The notes under the pieces were generated by a model that was given only the letters and a program-made list of their open reading frames with translations, did not search any database and was not told the DNA's origin. A stretch of 27,409 nucleotides of DNA from Pseudomonadota bacterium (GTDB taxonomy: Bacteria; Pseudomonadota; Alphaproteobacteria; Caulobacterales; Caulobacteraceae). Positions 15,352 through 21,616 of this stretch are shown piece by piece; position 1 is the stretch's first letter; each line of letters begins with the position of its first letter. The position numbers were made by a program, and so were the translations under genes. The stretch is from the NCBI GenBank assembly GCA_023432855.1, contig JAEZEZ010000107.1, positions 1-27,409 of the forward strand. Reading direction: 5' to 3'.

Positions 15352-17133
15352 TTACGGCTGGAACGGCCAGACCAGGGTGATCAGCAGGGGCGCGGTGAGC
15401 AGCACCAGCAGGCTGAGCGGCGCCCCCAGCCGGGCGTAGTCGCCGAACTTGTAGCCGCCCGGGCCGAACACCAGGGTGTTGGACTGGTGCCCGATGGGGG
15501 TGAGGAAATCGCAGCCCGCGCCCACCGCCACCGCCATCAGGAACGGGTCGGGGCTGAGCCCCAGCGTCTGCGCCAGCGACAGGCCGATGGGGGCGGCGAT
15601 CAGCACCGTGGCGGCGTTGTTCAGGAAGGGCGTGGCGGCCATGGCGACCAGCATCATGGCCGTCAGCGTGACCAGCGGCGGCAGGCCGCCCAGCCAGCCC
15701 GACAGGGCCTGGGCGATCAGGTCCGCCCCGCCCGTGGCCGAGATCGTCTCGCTGACCGGGATCAGGGCGGCGACCAGCACCAGCACCGGGGCGTCCAGCG
15801 CCGCATAGGCCTCGCGCATGCGCAGCGCGCCGGCCGCCACCACGATCACCGCCGCCATGAAGAAGGCCACGGTCACCGGCAGCACACCGAAGGCCACGGC
15901 GACCATGGCCGCCACCAGCACGCCGGGCGCCAGCAGGGCGTGGCGCGCCCCGCCCAGCCTGACCTCGCGCTCGGCCAGCGGCAGGCAGTCCAGCGCCTTC
16001 AGCACCTCGGGCAGGGCCCGCTCGCCGCCCTGCAGCGCCAGCACGTCGCCGGCCTTCAGCTTGATGCGCGCGATGGCGCCCGACACCCGCGACCCCGCCC
16101 GGCTGACGGCCAGCAGGTTCACCCCCCACACCGCGTGCAGGTCCACCTGGGCGACGGTGCGCCCGACCAGCTCCGAGCGGGGGCCGACCACCGCCTCGAC
16201 CACGCGCACCTCGTCGGTGGCCGCCTCCATGACGATGGGCCGGTCCGAGCGCGCCAGGCTCAGCCGCGCGCGGCGGATCAGGTCGCTCAGCTCGGCCGGA
16301 TTGGCCTGCAGCAACAGCCGGTCCCCGGGCCGCACCTTGCTGTTGGCGTGCGGGTTGGTGATGCGCTTGCCGTCCCTCAGGATGGCCACGATCTCCACCT
16401 GGCCGCCGCCGATGCGGGCGAGGTCGGCCACCCGCGAGTTCTGGTAGGCCCAGCCCTCGGGCGCGCTGACCTCGGTCAGGTAGCTCTGGGCGTCGAGCGC
16501 CGCGTCGATGCTGGTCTGGGGCGCGCGGTGCGCCGGCAGCAGCCGGTAGGCCAGCGTCAGATAGACCAGCGCGATCACCGTCAGCGCCCCGCCCACGGGC
16601 ATGAAGTCGAACATGCGGAACGGCTCGCCCAGCGCCTCCTGGCGCACGCCCGAGACGATGATGTTGGGCGAGGTGCCGACCAGCACCGTCAGCCCGCCGA
16701 CCAGCGACCCGAAGGCCATGGGCATGAGCAGCCGTCCCGGCGACACGCCGGTCTTGCGCGCCACCGCCAGCGCCTGGGGCATCAGCAGGGCCAGGGCGCC
16801 GACGTTCTTGGTGACCATGGACAGCACGGCGGTCGCGCCGGCGAACACCGGCACCTGGGTCCGCTCGCCCTTCAGGTGCGGCAGCAGCGGCCCCAGCAGG
16901 GTGTCGACGATGCCCGAGCGCGCCACCGCCGCGCTCAGCACCAGGGCCGAGGCGATGATGATGACGATGTCCGAGGCGAAGCCCGAAAAGGCGCTCGCGG
17001 CCGGGATCAGTCCCGCCGCCACGCCGACCGCCAGCGCCGTCAGGGCGATGACCTCGAAGCGCCATCGCCCCCACAGGAAGGCCAGCACCGTGCCCCCCAC
17101 CAGCGCAAACGCCAGCCCCTGTTCCAGTGTCAC
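15352..17133 (-). CDS. SLC13/DASS-type permease with two internal RCK_C domains
   Basis: A 593-aa inner-membrane transporter. Two membrane halves (about 1-205 and 395-593) flank a cytoplasmic insert of two RCK_C (TrkA-C) domains, about 218-292 (GGGQVEIVAILRDGK...VRPGDRLLLQ) and 308-385 (LHAVWGVNLLAVSRAG...LKAGDVLALQGG). The membrane halves show the inverted-repeat signature: SMVTKNVGALALLMP and GTSPNI in the first, ATPFLNNAATVLIAAPIG and GHQSNTLVFGPGGY in the second. Relatives move sulfate, dicarboxylates or other anions with sodium; the substrate here is not known. The start is GTG at 17133 after GAGGG. It lies 83 bp from lemA on the same strand but is not obviously linked to it. Confidence 0.9.
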   Translation of the reverse strand: MTLEQGLAFALVGGTVLAFLWGRWRFEVIALTALAVGVAAGLIPAASAFSGFASDIVIIIASALVLSAAVARSGIVDTLLGPLLPHLKGERTQVPVFAGATAVLSMVTKNVGALALLMPQALAVARKTGVSPGRLLMPMAFGSLVGGLTVLVGTSPNIIVSGVRQEALGEPFRMFDFMPVGGALTVIALVYLTLAYRLLPAHRAPQTSIDAALDAQSYLTEVSAPEGWAYQNSRVADLARIGGGQVEIVAILRDGKRITNPHANSKVRPGDRLLLQANPAELSDLIRRARLSLARSDRPIVMEAATDEVRVVEAVVGPRSELVGRTVAQVDLHAVWGVNLLAVSRAGSRVSGAIARIKLKAGDVLALQGGERALPEVLKALDCLPLAEREVRLGGARHALLAPGVLVAAMVAVAFGVLPVTVAFFMAAVIVVAAGALRMREAYAALDAPVLVLVAALIPVSETISATGGADLIAQALSGWLGGLPPLVTLTAMMLVAMAATPFLNNAATVLIAAPIGLSLAQTLGLSPDPFLMAVAVGAGCDFLTPIGHQSNTLVFGPGGYKFGDYARLGAPLSLLVLLTAPLLITLVWPFQP

Positions 17134-17501
17134 GTTGAGCGCGCCCTCGGTCCGGCATGCTCAACGGCCAAGGTTCGGATTGGTTCAGGGGGGACGGGAT
17201 GGGTCGTTTATCGGTCGGTTTCGGTCGAAATACGCCGCTGAAAGGGCGCCTGAGGCTCGCCAGGGGGCGCCCCGAAGAGGCGCGCCACGGCCCGGACCGC
17301 CGTTTTGGGGGCTCCAAGCGCCCAAACCGCAAGAAGGAGGCGGTGCGCCGCCACACCATCGACCCTTGACCCCGGGGGCCGGATCAGGGCGCCATTGGGG
17401 ACGGTGGGGTTTTTCTGGATGAAAGATCATCCTCCCCCGTCATTCCCCCCTTCCATAATCCCGGGCCGCCCTTCCGGCGCCGCGCGACACGACCCCTTTC
17501 T
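17134..17501. other. Divergent spacer between permease and recombinase genes, non-coding
   Basis: No convincing gene is seen on either strand. The stretch presumably holds the permease promoter on the minus strand. A hairpin with a 9-bp stem (one mismatch) and a 5-base loop lies at 17304-17326 (TTTGGGGGC ... GCGCCCAAA). No clear promoter boxes are visible. The following 141 bases are a separate repeat element. Confidence 0.5.
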
Positions 17502-17642
17502 CCGTCATCCCCGGACTTGTTCCGGGGATCCATGGCGGCCCCTGGCGCAGCGCGGAGCGGCTTGTCTGCAGCGTTGCGACCGGGTGCTCCACCCGCTCTG
17601 CGACGGAGGAATGGGTCCCCGGGACAAGCCCGGGGATGACGG
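17502..17642. repeat. Inverted-repeat element (32-bp arms, about 140 bp)
   Basis: Two 32-base arms, 17502-17533 and 17611-17642, are inverted copies of each other with 29 of 32 positions matching. Each arm also folds on itself (CCCCGG...CCGGGG around a short ACTTG or ACAAG core). The 77 bases between them contain a weaker inner stem around CGGGTGCTCCACCCG (17581-17595). CGTCATCCCCGG-type palindromes are dispersed intergenic repeats in many alphaproteobacterial genomes, so this is probably a MITE- or REP-like element. It ends 38 bases before the recombinase ATG. Confidence 0.75.
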
Positions 17643-17680
17643 CTGGGGGGCGCCCCGGCCCAAACCAGGAAACACACCCC

Positions 17681-18856
17681 ATGACCGACGAAACCCCCGC
17701 GATCCCCGCGGTCGGATACCTGCGCGCGGCGCCGGGCGAGAGCCCGGGCGAGGAAAGGCAGCGCCAAATCCTCCAGACCTTCGCCGCCGCCCACTCCATG
17801 CGGCTGACCGGCTGTTTCGCCGACGTCCTGCCGCCCGAGGCCCCCGGCGGGCCCGCGCCGCCGCACCAGCTGCGCGCCCTGCTGGAGCGGGCCGAACAGC
17901 CCGAGCCCGGGTTCGAGTTCGTGCTGGTGCTGGATGCGGCGCGGCTGGCGCGGGAGCACCCGTTCGACTGGCAGGGCGCCGACGCGGCCCTGCGCGCGGC
18001 CGGGACGCCGCCGCTCTATGTGGAGGAGCCCTGGCGCAACGACGGGGCGGCGATCGGCCGGCGCATCCGGCGGCTGATGGAGGAGGAGCGGCTGGCCGGC
18101 CACGGGGCGCGCATCGCGGCGGGCCACCGGCGCTGGGCCGCCCAGGGCTTCCACATCGCGGGCAAGGCGCCCTTCGGCTATCGCCGCCAGCAGATCGGCT
18201 GGAACCAGGAAGGGCGCACGCTCGAGCTGGGCGAGGGCCGGCCTTGCGGCCGCTACCGCTCGGTGCTGGTCCCCGGGCCCCAGGACGAGCAGCACACGGT
18301 CTTACGCATCTTCACCCTCTACGCCCGCCACGGCCTGAGCGGCCAGGCCATCGCCGAGCGGCTGACCAGCGAGGGGGTGTGGGCCGGCAAGCGCGGGCCC
18401 TGGGCGGCCACCACCATCCTGAACATGCTGAAGAACGAGGCCTATCTGGGCGTGCGCATCCACGGCCGCCGCGGCTCATCACGCCGCCGCGACGCCGAGG
18501 GCCGCCGCCGCCCCCTGGGCGACGCCGAGCCCGTCCGCATCGAGGCCGCCCACCGCCCCCTGGTCACGCCCGAGCTGTTCCAGGCCGCGCGCGAGCGCAT
18601 GGCCGGAAAGCGCCGCCGCTTCACCGACGAGGAGATCCGCGAGGGCCTGCGCCGCCTGCTGCGCGCCCACGGCGTCATCACTTGCGCGATGATCGACGAC
18701 GACCCGGAGCTGCCGTGCGTGGGCGCGGTGGGGAAGCGGTTCGGGGGGCTGCAGCGGGCGTATGCGGCGATCGGGTATGACGCGCCGGATGCCTGGGGGA
18801 AGAGAAGGATGGGGGGGGCACTGACTCTAGCTGGCGCTGGGAAGGTCAGCTGCTGA
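17681..18856 (+). CDS. Divergent large serine recombinase-like protein
   Basis: A 391-aa protein with the layout of a serine recombinase. A resolvase-like N-terminal domain (about 1-125) contains VGYLRA and LDAARLAR, a Recombinase (PF07508-type) domain (about 150-290) contains GKAPFGYRR, LSGQAIAERLTSEG and TTILNMLKNEAYLGVRIHGR, and a C-terminal segment (about 310-375) carries LRRLLRAHGVITCAMI and FGGLQRAYAAIGYD. That segment resembles the homing-endonuclease-associated repeat seen at the end of other alphaproteobacterial recombinases. The YxRxS motif that normally supplies the nucleophile reads YLRAA, and the DRLxR motif reads ARLAR, so catalysis looks impaired. The start at 17681 has AGGA upstream. 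High GC argues that it is resident rather than newly acquired. Confidence 0.8.
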   Translation: MTDETPAIPAVGYLRAAPGESPGEERQRQILQTFAAAHSMRLTGCFADVLPPEAPGGPAPPHQLRALLERAEQPEPGFEFVLVLDAARLAREHPFDWQGADAALRAAGTPPLYVEEPWRNDGAAIGRRIRRLMEEERLAGHGARIAAGHRRWAAQGFHIAGKAPFGYRRQQIGWNQEGRTLELGEGRPCGRYRSVLVPGPQDEQHTVLRIFTLYARHGLSGQAIAERLTSEGVWAGKRGPWAATTILNMLKNEAYLGVRIHGRRGSSRRRDAEGRRRPLGDAEPVRIEAAHRPLVTPELFQAARERMAGKRRRFTDEEIREGLRRLLRAHGVITCAMIDDDPELPCVGAVGKRFGGLQRAYAAIGYDAPDAWGKRRMGGALTLAGAGKVSC

Positions 18857-19023
18857 CTCTTAGGGGACTTTGGGAACGACCGCTTTCGGCAAGCCAGCCA
18901 AGCTGCATAGGGCGGGCGCCACTGTGCGGGCCGTAGACCTCACGAGCAGAATGATCTAATAAATCGCCGGACTGATCTAGACTTACTGCGTCCGTCCGCC
19001 GCGACTGTCGATGATCTCCCGAA

Positions 19024-20427
19024 CTATTTAAGCTCGAGCTTCAAGCGATCTTTGTAGACTGCGATCCGCTTTCGGGCGCGCTCAATTAGGTCTTCGAAAA
19101 ACAGGGTCTCGGCATATAGTTCGCCCAGACGACGACCGGTCTCTGGGTCATCGATCGGGTTGGACTGGAAGAATCCTTTGCCAGCCGCGAACCGCGTCCA
19201 GCCGGGCATTCGTATCGGGTTGACCGTGTCGCCGATCAGATAGCCGTAGAACTTCTTGAGGCGCCCGTTCGACTTGGCGGCCAGTAGGTGAGCGTATTCG
19301 GATAGGTCGCCCACGTGTGCGTCCATACTGACGCCGGGGGCCTTGAACTCCACGACGATGACCGAGCCCTCTTCGTTGAAAATGGCGACGTCCGGCCGCA
19401 TGGCCTTGTTGTCGTCCGCCCGCTTCTGGAGAACCGCGTCCCACTCAGCGTCGATACCTGCTTCAAAGAGCGGCTGCCCGTCGGTCCATCGGATCTGGGA
19501 CAGGAGCTTATCCGAGGCGATGTAGTCGTAATACTGATACTCCTCGCTTAACAGCCAGATGTCGTGGTCCGTGACCTCGGTGCTGTCCTTCTTCATCGGG
19601 AAGAAGATGCTGTGGATGATGCGCTCGTTCTGTGCCTTCTGCCCCGCCTCGGCCATCGCGGTTTGGACCGTGAGCTGCTTGCCACAGGCCAGGGCGAGGA
19701 TCTCGACGATCGCGGCGCGGCGCACGACCAGCTGCGACAGGCTCGCCATGTCGAAATTCTTGAGCGAGGCGGTGTAGCGCCAGGAGAGTTCGTTGATCTT
19801 GCGGCGGTAGTCCTCGCTATGCGGCTCCGCGCCGAGGATCTCCTCTTTAAGGTCAAAGATTTTTTCGGTCTCGGCGATCACCCGGTCTTGGTATTTCTTC
19901 AGCACGCGCTCGGCGACGCCCCGCGCGGTGTCGCCGTAGTTCACTCGCGTCTCGGTATCTTGGAGCATGGCGGGGATCACGCCGAACATCTCCTCGACGT
20001 CGCGGATCACGGTCTCTTTGTCCCACGACGCCGGCGTCACCAGTCCGTGGATGATCGGGTCGATCTCGTCGAAGAGGCCGGCGAACGAGACGGGCTCGTC
20101 GATGAACAACTCATCCGTTGGGATGCTCTCCGGAATCCCAACGAACCCGTCCCGTTGTTCGTTGACCCGCCGGTCGAGCATCTCTCCCTCGATCAGGACT
20201 AGGTGGTAGTGGCCGGACACCGGCCTGTTCTGCTCGGCGCCGGTCCGAAGGTATCGGGAGGTGATGTCCTGGACCGGAGACGACTTGGCGCATAGGGCGA
20301 TGGCATTGCTAGGCAGATCGAACTCGGAGGCCTCCAGCCGGTAGTAGGTGAGCCTGAAGCTCTGCTTCGATCCCAACAGATCCCCGGTGCCGGGGGTCAC
20401 GCTCGGCCACTTCAACCACCCGCTCAA
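19024..20427 (-). CDS. GHKL ATPase-nuclease protein, C-terminal part (PD-(D/E)XK domain); frameshifted
   Basis: This frame is the downstream part of the gene that begins at 21148. From about 20395 it reads GTGDLLGSKQSFRLTYYRLE and continues as an uninterrupted, natural-looking protein of about 457 residues. The middle is helical, including a charged stretch near DLKEEILGAEPHSEDYRRKI. The C-terminal region has a PD-(D/E)XK nuclease core: RPDVAIF (Asp codon 19390-19392), then VIVVEFKAPG (Glu codon 19348-19350, Lys codon 19342-19344), followed by a conserved-looking YLIGDT strand and a final LFFEDLIERARKR helix. That end recalls Shedu-type (DUF4263) nucleases. The frame's own first start-like codon is a TTG at 20427 with no obvious ribosome site, so on its own it is probably poorly translated. 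Confidence 0.7.
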   Translation of the reverse strand: MSGWLKWPSVTPGTGDLLGSKQSFRLTYYRLEASEFDLPSNAIALCAKSSPVQDITSRYLRTGAEQNRPVSGHYHLVLIEGEMLDRRVNEQRDGFVGIPESIPTDELFIDEPVSFAGLFDEIDPIIHGLVTPASWDKETVIRDVEEMFGVIPAMLQDTETRVNYGDTARGVAERVLKKYQDRVIAETEKIFDLKEEILGAEPHSEDYRRKINELSWRYTASLKNFDMASLSQLVVRRAAIVEILALACGKQLTVQTAMAEAGQKAQNERIIHSIFFPMKKDSTEVTDHDIWLLSEEYQYYDYIASDKLLSQIRWTDGQPLFEAGIDAEWDAVLQKRADDNKAMRPDVAIFNEEGSVIVVEFKAPGVSMDAHVGDLSEYAHLLAAKSNGRLKKFYGYLIGDTVNPIRMPGWTRFAAGKGFFQSNPIDDPETGRRLGELYAETLFFEDLIERARKRIAVYKDRLKLELK

Positions 20428-21148
20428 GGGTGACGGCGGGCAGGTCGGCGGCGGTCAGCGTCTTCGTCTTCTCGGCGCCATCCGGATAGATGGCGCGGAA
20501 GGTGATGGTGAACGCCCCGAGCCGTACGCCGAGCCCAACCAGTCTTTGCAGAAAGGCGATCAGCATGTGTCGGCGCAGATTGTCCGGATCGAAGGTCTCG
20601 GTCAGCGGCTGGCGGAACAGGTTTTCACGCGGCCAGGGCTTCAGGGAGTCTAGGATGATGGTGGCGCCGATGTCCGCCTCGTCCCCCGGCGTGACCTTGA
20701 AGTCGCCCAGGTCGATCTTTTTGAGTCCCTCGACGGGCGTCAGGTCGCGGGTCATGACTCCATCGGCTGTGCGGTAGGTGCTCTTCAGCCCGACGCGGTA
20801 GAAATGGTGGAAGAACTGGATCCGGCCCGACCCTTTGCACTGTCCGATGCCGGCGATGGCGAGGTCGTCCTTGTAACAGGTGTCCTTGGTGAGGAAGGCG
20901 TCGATCTGATCTTCGCCGAGCCCGCAACCGTTGTCGCGGCAGCTGACAGCGACATCCAGCTCCTCACCGAGCAGATCGGACGTGTAGAAGCGCACGTCCA
21001 TGTCCACCTTCAGGGGGATATCGGACGGCTGCTGGTGCTGGCGGATTAGAAACGAGTCGATCGAGTTGGAGAGGAGTTCCTCGAAGACAACGTAGGGGTT
21101 TTTGCTGATTTTGGTGTTCTTCAGGCTTCCGCGGATATCGAGTGTCAT
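20309..21148 (-). CDS. GHKL (HATPase_c_3-like) ATPase, N-terminal part of the frameshifted gene
   Basis: The start at 21148 (MTLDIRGSLKNTKISKNPY) has GGCGGA upstream. The GHKL ATP-binding site is complete: N-box EELLSNSIDSF (Glu24, Asn28, Asp31), G1 box DNGCG (72-76), and a G2-like glycine loop GIGQCKGSGR (100-109). This type of ATPase (Hsp90, MutL, gyrase B, MORC) dimerises on ATP binding. The frame is sensible to about codon 251 (VVEVAERDP), then reads 29 unrelated residues to a stop at 20309. Removing one G from the run at 20392-20396 joins it to the next frame and gives a protein of about 707 aa. It could be a sequencing error, a true inactivation or, less likely, programmed frameshifting. 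Confidence 0.75.
   Translation of the reverse strand: MTLDIRGSLKNTKISKNPYVVFEELLSNSIDSFLIRQHQQPSDIPLKVDMDVRFYTSDLLGEELDVAVSCRDNGCGLGEDQIDAFLTKDTCYKDDLAIAGIGQCKGSGRIQFFHHFYRVGLKSTYRTADGVMTRDLTPVEGLKKIDLGDFKVTPGDEADIGATIILDSLKPWPRENLFRQPLTETFDPDNLRRHMLIAFLQRLVGLGVRLGAFTITFRAIYPDGAEKTKTLTAADLPAVTLERVVEVAERDPRHRGSVGIEAELQAHLLPAGGLRVRSA
20392..20396 (-). other. Probable frameshift site (run of five G/C)
   Basis: On the coding strand this is GACCCCCGGCACC. With five C the ATPase frame continues DPRHRGSV and soon ends. With four it reads DPGTGDLLGSKQSF and enters the long nuclease-containing frame. The two frames overlap by 119 bases, and the switch in protein-likeness falls at this run. I see no strong slippery heptamer or downstream pseudoknot that would argue for programmed shifting. 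Confidence 0.65.
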
Positions 21149-21616
21149 TGTTTTTCCGCCGTAAATGCCCGCATTCCTGAGCGAGTTCTGAGGGGCGCTT
21201 CGCGCCCAAGTCAAGGTCGTGTCGCCGCCTCGGACAACCTCGACGTCTCTCACACGCAGCGACGCCGACATCGGTCTTCATCTCCATCGCCCCACCCCCC
21301 CACCGCCTGCGCGAGAGTTCGAGAAGGGAACATAGCAAGAACATCAAGCTTCAGCCATATGTCCCAAGTCGAACTTCAACCCGCCTCCCACTTCTCATTC
21401 CTGATGGGGGCGAGCTCTCGCGATCGCCCTACTCAACCGTGTGCGCCTCGAGGTTTTGGGACGTCAGATTCAAGGCGCAATGCCGATGACTGCATTTGGC
21501 GCGATCCGGACCGGCCGAGATCGATACCGTGGTGCCTCGCATTGGCTGTGCTCTGTACGCGCGGGCACGGCCCCGTCGTCGGTATGCAGCGCTATCCTTT
21601 TCGGTCTCGCAGAGGC
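21149..21616. other. 468-bp spacer between the two defence-like genes
   Basis: No gene is recognisable on either strand; short open frames here read as arginine/serine-rich noise. A perfect hairpin (GGGCGC, loop TTC, GCGCCC) lies at 21193-21207, 45-59 bases upstream of the ATPase start, and could be part of its leader or a transcript end. The AT-richer patch at 21330-21360 is a possible place for a promoter of the ATPase gene, but I cannot name -35/-10 boxes with confidence. Confidence 0.4.

Noticed and set aside
15487..17241. Plus-strand open frame opposite the SLC13-type permease
   Set aside because: His/Gln/Arg-rich composition with no domain, while the minus-strand frame shows both transporter signatures and RCK_C domains.
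15269..17359. In-frame upstream extension of lemA through the permease region
   Set aside because: It is Gly/Arg-rich antisense-frame sequence. LemA has a proper lipoprotein signal and ribosome site at 15268.
20385..20400. Programmed ribosomal frameshifting in the ATPase-nuclease gene
   Set aside because: No strong slippery heptamer, internal Shine-Dalgarno or obvious downstream stem was seen; a simple one-base indel or sequencing error explains it better.
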